In this document: positions 9,685-18,675 of the stretch, piece after piece
Layout: each line of letters opens with the position of its first letter
How positions within the stretch are numbered: the stretch's first letter is position 1
NCBI GenBank assembly: GCA_015099395.1
Contig: AP024096.1
Span: 7,543,485-7,607,484, forward strand
Source: Ktedonobacteria bacterium brp13
GTDB taxonomy: Bacteria; Chloroflexota; Ktedonobacteria; Ktedonobacterales; Ktedonobacteraceae
Direction of reading: 5' to 3'
DNA: 64,000 nt
Notes under the pieces: model-generated
The model's database searches: none
The model's input: the letters and a program-made list of their open reading frames with translations, nothing else
Told to the model about the DNA's origin: nothing
Program-made: the position numbers and the translations under genes

Positions 9685-9933
9685 TCACTGTAGCATCTTT
9701 ACAAGCGCGATAAGCCATGTTATCGGGCTCAGTGTCACTATGACATTGAGGATAGGCCGCCAGCACTCTACATATGCGCGGAGACCCTGGTCAGTTAGAT
9801 TCTGCGAGGACGAGGTTTTAAGGTATTTCCAGACACCCATAATGGTAATGGCGATGACGAAGAGGATCGGCAGACAACAAAAAAACACTATGACAGCACT
9901 GCTAATAATAAGGGTATCCATCAAAATATGCAT
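9685..9933 (-). CDS. small membrane protein, 82 aa
   Basis: Starts at ATG 9933 behind AGAAGGA. An N-terminal hydrophobic segment (IISSAVIVFFCCLPILFVIAI) and a second near the C-terminus suggest two membrane helices. No family recognised. It lies between the HNH gene and the helicase. The 275 bp between it and the HNH gene holds only a 14 bp inverted pair (ATGGGCATATGCAC, 9564 and 9622). Confidence 0.5.
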   Translation of the reverse strand: MHILMDTLIISSAVIVFFCCLPILFVIAITIMGVWKYLKTSSSQNLTDQGLRAYVECWRPILNVIVTLSPITWLIALVKMLQ

Positions 9934-10116
9934 TAGTTTTTCCTTCTCTGAATATATTCCCTGATATACAACAGGTGGACGAAACTGGCGCTTCTTTCCC
10001 TTCTTTATGACCTGCGATCACAACTCGATCAGCTTGAGGAACAGGAACTCTACATCATTCTCCAACAAGGAGGCGCACTATCAGCACTTCGCACGACCCT
10101 GGGAGGAAGCCCCCCT

Positions 10117-12561
10117 TTGCGGGTGTTACGAGATCTCCAAGAGAACAAGGGAAAAAAACTTGAACAAGCGCTACGCGCTCTTCCTAACGATATGCTCATC
10201 GGATCTGCGGATGATTTTCTCGGAGAGGACGAGCACCTGGAAGAAGAGAGCACTCGTCCTGTTCCTGAGCTAGCTCAGGATTTTGAACAGGCGAGTGACC
10301 GTTTTTCCAGTGCGCAAACGCCTCTAGAGGAGGCTTCTCTGCTTGCTTTGAAACCAGACCTTCCAATGTTGGTCTCAAAAGAAAGTCTTTGCGTCATTGA
10401 TGTGCTTGCAGAATTATCATGCGGATTAGACGAGACTGCAGTGGAGTATCTGGTCGCCAATCGTGTCAGCGCTCTTTGGGAGAAGTATATCCATCAAGGT
10501 AGATCGACCATCGATGAGTTGCTAGCAGATGTCGGCGGCTCCTGGTTTCAGGAAATAAAGCGGCGCTTTTTTGCCGAACTGGAAGGGGTCGAAAGTCTTG
10601 TTATTCCAGCCGGATGGTCCTTTACCACTCTCAATGGGGAAAGAGCACACCCCAATGTGATGCAACGTCGAACTGCTTGGTCTGTCCGTGAAAAACGGCG
10701 GGTGGGGAATTGGTCTGGAGTCGGCACAGGCAAAACGTTAGCAGCAATCCTGGCTTCTCGCGTAATCGAGGCTCGCCTCACGCTGGTGGTAACTAATAAC
10801 GCTACGGTCGAAGAATGGGGCAAGCAGATTCAGAATGCCTACCCAGACAGTATCGTGTATCTCGATGTCTACGGAAGCATCGCGCTGGATAAGAACAGCT
10901 ATAATTATGTGGTGCTCAACTACGAAAAATTCCAGGGGAACGGGAGTCATCAACTGGTCCAACTTTTACGTGGCTTCCACCCTGATTTCATCGTTTTGGA
11001 TGAAGTACAGTTTGTGAAGCAGCGGGATATCCATGCTAGCAATCGCCGCAAAGCACTCGAAAATCTGGTAGGAAATACCTCACAAGTCAACGCAAACCTG
11101 AGCGTGCTGGGAATGAGCGCAACTCCTGTCATTAATAATCTCACCGAGGCGAAGAAGCTGCTGGAGATCATCACTGGCTTGGAGTTTCCAGAACTTGCGG
11201 TGAGTCCAACCATCAATAACGCTCTTGCTATGCATCAGGCTCTGATGCTTCACGGCTTTCGGTATCGACCTCGCTATGAGCAAGAGATCCGCACCGAAGT
11301 AGTTACTGTGACACGGAATGATCTTCTGGAAGCGCTACAGGAGGGGCAAAAAAGCGTCTTGCGAATTGAACAACTCCTGCTTCCAGCAAAACTGGAAATG
11401 GCACAACCTTTCTTTCGCAAAGGAACGATTGTCTATGCGCATTATGTAGATGAGATCGTGCCGCCTCTTCGCACCTACCTAGAAAACATGGGCCTTTCTG
11501 TGGGACTCTATACAGGAGATGATAAATCGGGATTAGATCAATTCCGTAAAGAAAAATGTGATGTCCTTGTAGGAACTAGCCCAGTTGGGACTGGCCTGGA
11601 TGGCTTGCAAAAGGTGTGTAACCGCCTAGTGATGTTGTGTCTCCCCTGGACGGGGGCAGAGTACGAGCAAATTATTGGACGCATTCGTCGCCAGGGCAGT
11701 AACTTCGGCGATGTGGAAATCATTATTCCCCAGGTTACACTGGACTATAAAGGAGAGAATTGGTCTTGGGATCAAGGGCGCATGGCAGTAATAAGCTATA
11801 AACGCACTCTCTCCGATTGCGCGTTAGATGTGTATATTCCTGAAACAGTCATGATTAGCCAGCGTGCGCTGTTACAGCAAAGCCGCGAGGCGCTCGAACG
11901 GTGGATCGAACGGATAGGTCATGATGGGCTTCTCGCTTTGGAGAGACCACGCCTAGCAGTCCCTCTTCCTTTGCATCTGCTTCGGAAGGTACAGGCGCGA
12001 CACGGTGACTTCACTGTGCTCAACCAGCGCTGGAGTACGTCTCGAAGTGCGACTACCCACGAGCGTCTTCAACAGGATGCATCAGAGTGGTATCTATACC
12101 ATACACTTTGCCGAGAAATGCGCGAGAAGTGGCCCGAGCACCCAATCGAAAGAATTGCAGGGCACATTCGCGTACGCCCTGATTGGATCGTCGGGGATTT
12201 TGGATGTGGTGAGTGTTTGCTTGGGCAAGCACTTCCTCATAACAAAGTTGTGGGCATCGATCACGTTGCCTGGAATAAGCAAGTCATTGCTTCTGATATG
12301 TCCTCAACGCCCTTTGATGATGCATATTTTGATGTAGTGGTATTTTCACTTTCGCTTATGGGTACGAATTGGACGGATTATTTAAGAGAGGCATACCGCA
12401 CTCTGAAACCGTATGGGTACCTATTCATAGCAGAACCGCAAAAAAAGTGGAAGGATCGCATAGAGAAGTTGAAAAAAGAGGTAGAAATAGGAAAATTTCG
12501 CCTCTTGGGCGATATTGAGCAGCGCTATAATTTTGTATATCTTGTAGCACTAAAGATGTAA
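10117..12561 (+). CDS. SNF2/SF2 helicase fused to Rrp8-like methyltransferase
   Basis: 814 residues from TTG 10117. Helicase motifs in order: Walker A GVGTGKT (~201), VLDEVQF (~293), GMSATP (~332) and QIIGRIRRQGS (~518), giving a DEAD/SNF2-like two-lobe motor. After a linker, residues ~695-810 form a class I methyltransferase: DFGCGECLLGQ, IASDMSSTPF, FSLSLMGTNW, LKPYGYLFIAEP. This set is very close to the Rrp8 rRNA m1A methyltransferase pattern. The frame stays open and protein-like back to 9952 (LYDLRSQLDQLEEQELYIIL) but has no ATG, GTG or TTG there, so the true start is unclear or the 5' end is lost. Substrate unknown; the fusion suggests helicase-assisted RNA modification. Confidence 0.85.
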   Translation: MRVLRDLQENKGKKLEQALRALPNDMLIGSADDFLGEDEHLEEESTRPVPELAQDFEQASDRFSSAQTPLEEASLLALKPDLPMLVSKESLCVIDVLAELSCGLDETAVEYLVANRVSALWEKYIHQGRSTIDELLADVGGSWFQEIKRRFFAELEGVESLVIPAGWSFTTLNGERAHPNVMQRRTAWSVREKRRVGNWSGVGTGKTLAAILASRVIEARLTLVVTNNATVEEWGKQIQNAYPDSIVYLDVYGSIALDKNSYNYVVLNYEKFQGNGSHQLVQLLRGFHPDFIVLDEVQFVKQRDIHASNRRKALENLVGNTSQVNANLSVLGMSATPVINNLTEAKKLLEIITGLEFPELAVSPTINNALAMHQALMLHGFRYRPRYEQEIRTEVVTVTRNDLLEALQEGQKSVLRIEQLLLPAKLEMAQPFFRKGTIVYAHYVDEIVPPLRTYLENMGLSVGLYTGDDKSGLDQFRKEKCDVLVGTSPVGTGLDGLQKVCNRLVMLCLPWTGAEYEQIIGRIRRQGSNFGDVEIIIPQVTLDYKGENWSWDQGRMAVISYKRTLSDCALDVYIPETVMISQRALLQQSREALERWIERIGHDGLLALERPRLAVPLPLHLLRKVQARHGDFTVLNQRWSTSRSATTHERLQQDASEWYLYHTLCREMREKWPEHPIERIAGHIRVRPDWIVGDFGCGECLLGQALPHNKVVGIDHVAWNKQVIASDMSSTPFDDAYFDVVVFSLSLMGTNWTDYLREAYRTLKPYGYLFIAEPQKKWKDRIEKLKKEVEIGKFRLLGDIEQRYNFVYLVALKM

Positions 12562-12627
12562 AATAGAGGATTAGCATCAGTGAAATCACATGATATTTCT
12601 CGTTCATTTTTCCTATCAATATGATTC

Positions 12628-13154
12628 CGCATTGTATTACGGTAAATCGGGTCTTCCTGGTTTTTGGTGAAGGAACTGGAAAAGATGGCTCCTCTCTTTT
12701 CGAAGAGAGCGTGAGAAGAGGAAATCGGCGCTATATTTCTCCCACTTCAGAGACAGATTCACCAAAAACGAAACGTCATGCGCCGATTGGCGCGCCACTC
12801 CGTATGAGGTTATACATGGTCTCAGAATATACTTTGGCGAACCCTTCTCAACGGCCTCCTTGCGGGAAGCACAGAGAGCAGACTGAAGCCGACCTGATGG
12901 AAGAACGATCAAGCTCTTTTTTTCCTCTGCAATTCGCGCTCAACGGGATGGGTATACTTGATAGTTTGAGCAAGATGAAGCGTCTTCTCAGCGTACACAT
13001 CGCCGGCGCATTGCGCGCATGGCATTGTCTCCGCTTTTTCGAGGGTTCGCCAGCAGTATTCTGAGGTCACCTAGAAACCTCATCGGGAGTGGTGCGCTTA
13101 CATCTCATGACGTTTCAAAAACCAGGAAGAACCGATTTCTCATAAGGCAATGCG
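12628..13154. repeat. family-A related element with long TIRs
   Basis: Left end CGCATTGTATTACGGTAAAT and right end (read inward on the minus strand) CGCATTGCCTTATGAGAAAT. Both continue into a shared CGG-TCTTCCTGGTTTTTG, giving about 39 bp inverted ends with a few mismatches. An inner pair (GTTTTTGGTGAA at 12658, TTCACCAAAAAC at 12764) suggests a smaller element nested near the left end. No coding sequence recognised. Follows the helicase stop by 66 bp. Confidence 0.75.
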
Positions 13155-13386
13155 GCCAGCAAGAATAATTGCCCGTCAACAATATCTCAACACATGTTGA
13201 ACGAATTTGTCTGGACCCAATTGAGATATAAGTAATTGTCTATGCAGAGACGCTTGTCCAGCAGCGTATCCAATTCAGTCAACGATGGGGCGAGAAACTG
13301 TAGCAGATGCTGAGCGGAGGTTTGGGAAAGGTGAAGGTGTGTTCACTTGTCCTGCCTTGAGATGCCATATTGATATGCATAGAAAA
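13155..13386. other. non-coding stretch
   Basis: Nothing recognisable on either strand between the repeat and the terminator-like hairpins. Confidence 0.5.
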
Positions 13387-13444
13387 CCTCCTGCGTGAAT
13401 ACTGATTCATTGTTTTTTCTCAGTTTTACCCAGGAGGCTTTTTT
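13387..13444 (+). terminator. terminator-like hairpin
   Basis: Stem CCTCCTG (13387) with CAGGAGG (13431), followed directly by CTTTTTT. No gene ends close upstream, so it may be the tail of a lost transcript. Confidence 0.5.
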
Positions 13445-13446
13445 AC

Positions 13447-13486
13447 ACTCTCATCTCTCATTATTTTCGGGATGAGAGTGTTTTTT
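13447..13486 (+). terminator. strong intrinsic terminator
   Basis: Perfect 10 bp stem CACTCTCATC / GATGAGAGTG with a short loop and a run of six T. Confidence 0.7.
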
Positions 13487-13559
13487 AGCTTGTGAAATCT
13501 AGCATTTTTAAGTAAAATATCGTAGATAAACTCATTAGAATTTTTTGATGAAGTAAGGC

Positions 13560-13685
13560 ATGAAAAAAACGAAAATGAAGGCGCGACATTACTCGTTGGA
13601 TTTATTTCCCGAGACTACCTGGCAAGAATTTTTAGATACTGGTGCTATTGTTTCAAGTTTTACTCGATCAGATAGCGCAAAATAG
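13560..13685 (+). CDS. small ORF, 41 aa
   Basis: MKKTKMKARHYSLDLFPET... opens at 13560 shortly after TAAGG and ends at TAG 13685. No family recognised. Could be a remnant of a larger gene. Low confidence. Confidence 0.3.
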   Translation: MKKTKMKARHYSLDLFPETTWQEFLDTGAIVSSFTRSDSAK

Positions 13686-13938
13686 CATCAGCAATAAGGT
13701 ATCTAAGAGAGTGTCTGAATGCGGATTCCAAGAGAGAGAAACATGATTGCATAAAATGCAAAGCATCAAAACTGCGACATAAGCATTATTCATGAAGCCA
13801 GACGGAATTCGGAGTAGTCTGACAAACGTCCCACTTTACACCCTTTGAGACACACTCTAAAACCCATAATTCTTAGAAGAACTATCAGAGTCGTGTGGGG
13901 TAGAAGAAGCTCGGCAAGTTTAAGGAGTGTCAAGAGTA

Positions 13939-15096
13939 ATGGAAAAGAAAGATAACAATTCATTAATGATAAAAGAGCGGCTAAAAGATCTAACAGGAAT
14001 AGATGAGGACCAATATCCAAAAGAGTATATTCAATATCCCCTATTAACTAAAATTCAAAATCCTCCAACTTATTTTGTTTACATGTTAATGAAAATGTCT
14101 GCTTTTACTTGTTACACAGGTGAAGATAAATCAAAATGGCAAGTATATGTAAAATACAAGAACATAAGCTTTTGTATACGCGATCATAAATTGGCAACTT
14201 GGTCTATTGATCTTATCGGATCAAATTCTGATATAGAGAATGCTAAGAGAATTGCAGAAGAACTCCGGCATCGCATAGAAAGTGCATGTAAAAAATTGGA
14301 TAAAATTTTAGAGTCCGATTTAAAAATTCTCGTAGGGCAAAACAACTTTTTTCTACAAAATTCATATCATCAACTTCGCGATTTATATGATTATTATTTT
14401 GAGCAAACAGAAGAAGTGCTGCAGCTGGTGGATGAAGCACATATAAAATTAAAAACTACAAAGCTAGAACTCTTGACAGACTCAGTCAATGACACTTTGC
14501 GTCTAGAACGCGTAGCTTCTTACAATGCTTGCTCACTAATTTCTTTCTTTTTTTCCTATACAGAACTCCTTATCGATATAATGTTTATATTTCATATTTA
14601 TGATCCTGCTAATAATCCCTGGGATAGATTTCGGCAAAAACCATGGGCGGATAGATTCAAAACAGTCTTTCCAGTTTCTACAGACCCATCAATGGCTAAG
14701 ATTTACAGGAATATTCGCGAAATAAGAGAGGAATGGCGGAATGTATTACTTCACGGCTTTCAAGAAGAAGCTGCATACCTAGTACCAATACCTAGCGTCG
14801 GAGTAATACCGATTTCTTATCAAAAAGCCTCAAAATCCATACATTTCTCGGTGAATCCATCTCCAGAAAATGGAGAGAAGAAAGCATTAGAAACATGCAC
14901 CGCATTTGATGAATGGTGCAAAAAAAATCACAAAGCATTATACGCATTATTGTATGCACAATCAGATCTACCAATTCCTCTAACCATGACAAGAGTAGAA
15001 CAGATTAGAGGATGGATGATATCACCAGATATATTCGAGGAAAAAATTCGTGGTGAACTGCAATGGCAGCAATGGACTCTAGACCTTTATCAATGA
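13939..15096 (+). CDS. HEPN-like domain protein
   Basis: About 385 residues. GTG 13927 is possible, but AAGGAG (13921-13926) fits ATG 13939 better. Mostly helical and AT-rich. Near residue 255 it has IREIREEWRNVLLHGFQEE. The RNVLLH (R-x4-H with polar N after R) is a HEPN catalytic-type motif. No other domain recognised. The stop lies 10 bp before a family-A composite repeat. It is the second HEPN-type gene in 9 kb and has no adjacent nucleotidyltransferase partner, so it could be a stand-alone RNase effector. Confidence 0.6.
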   Translation: MEKKDNNSLMIKERLKDLTGIDEDQYPKEYIQYPLLTKIQNPPTYFVYMLMKMSAFTCYTGEDKSKWQVYVKYKNISFCIRDHKLATWSIDLIGSNSDIENAKRIAEELRHRIESACKKLDKILESDLKILVGQNNFFLQNSYHQLRDLYDYYFEQTEEVLQLVDEAHIKLKTTKLELLTDSVNDTLRLERVASYNACSLISFFFSYTELLIDIMFIFHIYDPANNPWDRFRQKPWADRFKTVFPVSTDPSMAKIYRNIREIREEWRNVLLHGFQEEAAYLVPIPSVGVIPISYQKASKSIHFSVNPSPENGEKKALETCTAFDEWCKKNHKALYALLYAQSDLPIPLTMTRVEQIRGWMISPDIFEEKIRGELQWQQWTLDLYQ

Positions 15097-15105
15097 AATC
15101 ACTCT

Positions 15106-15695
15106 GCATTGCGTCACGAGAAATCTTACCCATCAGGAAGATTCTGGCGCTTTTTTTCTGCGAACGTTTCTGTGTCTGCAGCGAGATCTCCGTGGGCTTT
15201 GTACCTCTTCTAGCCATGCTCACTTGGGTGACTCCTCTTACGCTAAGGGGTAAGGGATCTCATGACGTAAGTGAGTGGGGGCCGCCTTATCAGGGAGCGC
15301 TCCCACGAAAACTCTTTCTTGTTGGTTGTGGCTGGCGGAGAAGGTGGTGTTCTTCATCAGCGCGAGTAGACATTCTTATAGACAGGAGACCGCGTAGGCA
15401 GAGCTAGCCAGAGCCACGAGAAGGGTTGTATGGATACTTGCTGAATCGCATTAACCATTACGCATGCGCTCCTTATATAGGATATCTCGCAACGAGAAAA
15501 TGTTTGTTGCGATACAAGCAGATACCGCATTGCATCACGGGAAATCGTACCCGATGGTGTGCTGTTCACGCCCTCTTTCCCTCGGATGTTCTGTCGCCTA
15601 CAGGAAGGCCTCTGCCTGCTTCGCACGTGTTCTGAACACACCCAGTTGGCTTGTTCCCTTGCATTGAGGAGTACGATATCTCATGAGGCAATGCG
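15106..15695. repeat. family-A composite repeat, ~590 bp
   Basis: Outer ends CGCATTGC-type (here GCATTGCGTCACGAGAAATC at left, GAGGCAATGCG at right). Two inverted-repeat units lie inside: unit 1 at 15106-15272 and unit 2 at 15536-15695, joined by ~260 bp that is also conserved in the other copies. ORFs crossing it on both strands are not coding. Confidence 0.85.
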
Positions 15696-15715
15696 GGCAT
15701 GAAAGCTTCCTCAAG

Positions 15716-15913
15716 CTAGTCTTTTACTAGTTTGGTTTCGCTCTTTCCTGTCTGTTTCCGAATGGTGCCAAGATGAGTATCACCACGACCTGGAACAACT
15801 GGTTTATCATATTGCTGGCGAATTGTCTGCAGGTGTTTGTCTGAACGCACCGTTCGTAAACGCCCATTCGCGTTGCGCGACCGATCGCTACGCATACCAC
15901 TACTCTTTCCCAT
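15716..15913 (-). CDS. small basic protein, 65 aa
   Basis: ATG 15913 has AAAGGAG 11 bases upstream. MGKSSGMRSDRSRNANGRLR is followed by two related segments, RSDKHLQTIRQQY and RGDTHLGTIRKQTGKS, so the protein is an internal duplication. Rich in Arg and Lys. Function not known. Confidence 0.65.
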   Translation of the reverse strand: MGKSSGMRSDRSRNANGRLRTVRSDKHLQTIRQQYDKPVVPGRGDTHLGTIRKQTGKSETKLVKD

Positions 15914-16206
15914 AATAAGGTTTTCTCCTTTGTATGAAGCGGCCGATCCAATGGCAGCTCACATTCACTTTTTGTTCATCTATGCACGGTAGAGATGACA
16001 ACTTCTCAAAACCGTTGATACCATGTTTCAGATGTGCAACTGAACAATATTTCTCTAGGTAGAGTATCTTGAACAAGGGGCAAGCAGCGGTATGATGGCA
16101 GGTAAGTTGCCTAAAGTCCTCCATCATACGATATTCAAGCTCCGCCTGATTGTGCTATGTCAAGAGGCTGGAGTAACTCCAGCCTCTTGATACCTTTATC
16201 GAGGGA

Positions 16207-16479
16207 CTATCGTAGTGGGCACGTATCTAACGCGAGGAGGTTGTCGTTCCAGTACCCATCGGCATGGGTCTGTACAAACTTCCTGCCGTTGCGTTCTCGT
16301 ACCCCGATATCCGCTCTTTTCCCTCCAACAGAGGTGTAAAAGGTATTGGTCCCTTTCTCGATGGACGCTATCACTTCTTGCGTTGTCCTGCGCCATGTGT
16401 ACCCGCCCAGATGAGTGATATGCTCATGGGGACTATTGGTGTCCGGTTTGTTGATGCAGGTTACTAGGGTATCTGCCAT
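16207..16479 (-). CDS. DUF3892 domain protein
   Basis: MADTLVTCINKPD starts at ATG 16479 behind AGAGGAG; a longer reading to 16557 lacks a good ribosome site. The sequence ITHLGGYTWRRTTQEVIASIEKG ... FVQTHADGYWNDNLLALDTC follows the DUF3892 pattern. Small cytosolic protein of unknown role. It lies in a run of small minus-strand genes. Confidence 0.75.
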   Translation of the reverse strand: MADTLVTCINKPDTNSPHEHITHLGGYTWRRTTQEVIASIEKGTNTFYTSVGGKRADIGVRERNGRKFVQTHADGYWNDNLLALDTCPLR

Positions 16480-16559
16480 AAAGTGTTCTCCTCTGGTAAA
16501 ACTATCTCCATCAGCTTGGAGTTCTACCAGGCTGATGGGAGAAAATCCGGTAAACAAGG

Positions 16560-16643
16560 TTAGCGTTCGTTGAGCGCTTGACTTAAGCGTTCAATTGCGA
16601 TCAGAACGCCCAGAGCGGCAAGAGCGACATGATACCATTTCAT
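16560..16643 (-). CDS. small membrane peptide, 27 aa
   Basis: MKWYHVALAALGVLIAIERL... begins at 16643 after a strong AAGGGGGGAG ribosome site. One hydrophobic segment (VALAALGVLIAI). Too small for family assignment, but the ribosome site and membrane-peptide form support translation. Confidence 0.5.
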   Translation of the reverse strand: MKWYHVALAALGVLIAIERLSQALNER

Positions 16644-16782
16644 GAAGGCTCCCCCCTTTCTTGTGATGTTTTCTGCTTTGACCAACTAGGAAACTTCCTT
16701 TTAGAAAGAGCCGTGTAGGTGGTCCTGGACCTGAACTGAGAGATTGTGTTGATATATCCACTCAACAATCCTTGTAAAAAAA

Positions 16783-17496
16783 TTACTCCCAGAGGGAGCG
16801 TGATTGTGTAGCGAGAGGATCTCGGTACGGCACCAGTTTTTTATCCGGTGTGACCATGACCAAGTGCAACTCTTTGAGCCGACGTGTTAAGGCAGTGATC
16901 GAGACCTGGAATGTATCCTTGAGTTGGTATAGGTTTTGCCATTGGCATAAATCCATAGTAGCACAGGCGTTTCTCAGGAGATCCTGAGGCATAAGCAGAT
17001 AAGCAGCGAAGCGTTCTGCTTGGAATTCCATTCTTTGCGCGATGCGCTTCCGCTCGTCATGTGTAATTTGTTCATGTTCAGCAGCAGTAAATTTGCGGCA
17101 GAGCACAACATCCTGCTCGTTTGTGTCCGGAAGCAGGAGTGTATACAGGTTGCCGTGATCAATGTGAAGGATGAAATGACCAAGTTCATGGGCAAGGGAG
17201 TATTGTTGTGTCCCTTTATGGTCCTCAAAGAACTGCTGCTTCTCCTCATTCACAATAATTTCAACGGTAGGTTGTGGCTGTCCTCGAACTGCTAGTTTTG
17301 CGAGGACAGGTGTCCCTTCATGATCAGGAATGGGCTCATAAACGATGGGTAAATTAACCCCCAAGTCAATGATATCTTCAACAGGCACGGGAGCTGTCAG
17401 AATAGATTTCTGCTGCCGGCTATATTGATGGAGCAGGTGAGTGGCACAGGCCTCAATCTCCGTATCGGGGATATACCGATGAATCTGTATGGTCAC
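16783..17496 (-). CDS. ImmA/IrrE family metallopeptidase
   Basis: 237 residues. Zinc motif HELGHFILH near residue 105 and a later RMEFQAERFAAYLLMP segment are the family hallmarks. The C-terminus looks like a winged-helix element (QLKDTFQVSITALTRRLKEL). Next to and just downstream (19 bp) of an XRE regulator on the same strand. This is the usual pairing, in which the peptidase cleaves or inactivates the repressor under stress. Its target here is most likely the neighbouring repressor (inference). Confidence 0.88.
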   Translation of the reverse strand: MTIQIHRYIPDTEIEACATHLLHQYSRQQKSILTAPVPVEDIIDLGVNLPIVYEPIPDHEGTPVLAKLAVRGQPQPTVEIIVNEEKQQFFEDHKGTQQYSLAHELGHFILHIDHGNLYTLLLPDTNEQDVVLCRKFTAAEHEQITHDERKRIAQRMEFQAERFAAYLLMPQDLLRNACATMDLCQWQNLYQLKDTFQVSITALTRRLKELHLVMVTPDKKLVPYRDPLATQSRSLWE

Positions 17497-17515
17497 GTAC
17501 TCTCCTTGAGCCTCC

Positions 17516-17881
17516 TCATTTGTTCTTCTGGTTGTCAGGCTGATTGGTGTCTGACTGGCGGGCTAGATCCAGCATCTTGCGATAGGTTTCATCGGGTAGC
17601 TTCCGCTCGCTGAGTACACGCAAGAGTTCCACTGCCTGTGGGCTCTCTTCGAGTACGGCTTTGAGATCCTTTGGGACCTTCCCAGCCAGGTTAATGAGTT
17701 CATTCTCATCAGCCTCTAATACCTGTGCGATATGCCCAATGACCTCTTCGCTCGGTGGTGCTAAACGTCCTCCTTCAATCTTGCTGAGGTAGGTAAAATC
17801 GATGCCGACCTGAGTTGCCAAATCACGTTGGCTGATATTTTTCTGCTTCCGTAACTCGCGGAGGCGTTTCCCAAACTCCAT
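17516..17881 (-). CDS. XRE family repressor
   Basis: Start chosen at ATG 17881 (MEFGKRLRELRKQKNISQRDLA) with GAGGAG just upstream; an earlier start is possible but overlaps the promoter. HTH_3 domain at residues ~5-60 (ISQRDLATQVGIDFTYLSKIEGG). The C-terminal tail is charged. Co-transcribed with the ImmA/IrrE gene; likely autoregulated from the promoter at 17928-17957. Confidence 0.88.
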   Translation of the reverse strand: MEFGKRLRELRKQKNISQRDLATQVGIDFTYLSKIEGGRLAPPSEEVIGHIAQVLEADENELINLAGKVPKDLKAVLEESPQAVELLRVLSERKLPDETYRKMLDLARQSDTNQPDNQKNK

Positions 17882-17927
17882 GGTGCTCCTCATCTCGCAA
17901 GATGGTTCTTTTTCTATCAACTGTTAC

Positions 17928-17957
17928 AGTATAACATTTGTTGAGTTGATTTGTCAA
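17928..17957 (-). promoter_or_regulatory. sigma-70 type promoter of XRE-ImmA operon
   Basis: On the minus strand TTGACA (17957-17952) and TATACT (17933-17928), 18 bases apart, about 50 bases before the XRE start. GTTGA/TCAAC arms around the -35 box could be an operator. Confidence 0.7.
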
Positions 17958-18027
17958 CACAATATCAGAAACACGAGATATTTGTCGTGTCCCAAAGAAA
18001 GAGACAGGGAGTGAGCGCGGAAATGGG

Positions 18028-18561
18028 CGCATTGCGTCATGGGAAATCTTACCCAACAATAAGATTCCGGCGCTTCTTTTCTGCGAACGTTTTAGTGCCT
18101 GCAGCAAGATCTCTATAGGCTTCGTGCTTCTTCTGACCATGATCAATTGGGTGATTCCTCTTGAGCTAAGAGGTAAGATATCTCGTGCAGCAAATGGGTG
18201 GGGGTCGCCTTATCAGGGAGATCTTCCACAAAAACTCTTTCTTGTTGGTTGTGGCTGGCGGAGAAGGTGGTGTTTTTCATCAGCGAGCGTAGATAATCTT
18301 ATAGCCATGAGTTCTCGTAGGCAGATCCAGTCAGAGCCACGAGAAGGGTTGTATGGATACTTGCTGAATCGCATTGACCATTACACATGCGCTCCTTATA
18401 CATGCATTACATTTACCCGATGGTGTGCTGCTCACGCCCTTTTTCCTCGAATGTTTTGTCTCCTACAGGAGGGCCTCCGCCTGCTTCGCACGTGTTGTGA
18501 ACATGCCCAGTTGGCGTGTTCCCCTTGCACTGAGGAGTACGATATCTCATGAGGCAATGCG
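18028..18561. repeat. family-A composite repeat, ~534 bp
   Basis: Left end CGCATTGCGTCATGGGAAAT, right end ATATCTCATGAGGCAATGCG. The start of the second internal unit (near 18403) has lost part of the arm compared with the copies at 15106 and 22925. Confidence 0.85.
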
Positions 18562-18675
18562 CCTTTCTGAGAATAAGAATGGTGTCTGTTTGTATCGAGA
18601 AGAGCAAAGCTCTCGAAGACGAGAAAACAGTTTACATCCATATGATTAGGAACCTAACAAATTAGCCAAAAAATT

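Noticed and set aside
10007..10273. ATG-started frame overlapping the helicase start
   Set aside because: Composition is not protein-like, and the helicase frame itself stays open and coding-like over the same bases.
13700..13868. Possible IS ends AGAGAGTGTCTGAA and GAGACACACTCT
   Set aside because: The pairing is imperfect and nothing transposase-like lies between; may be chance or an old scar.
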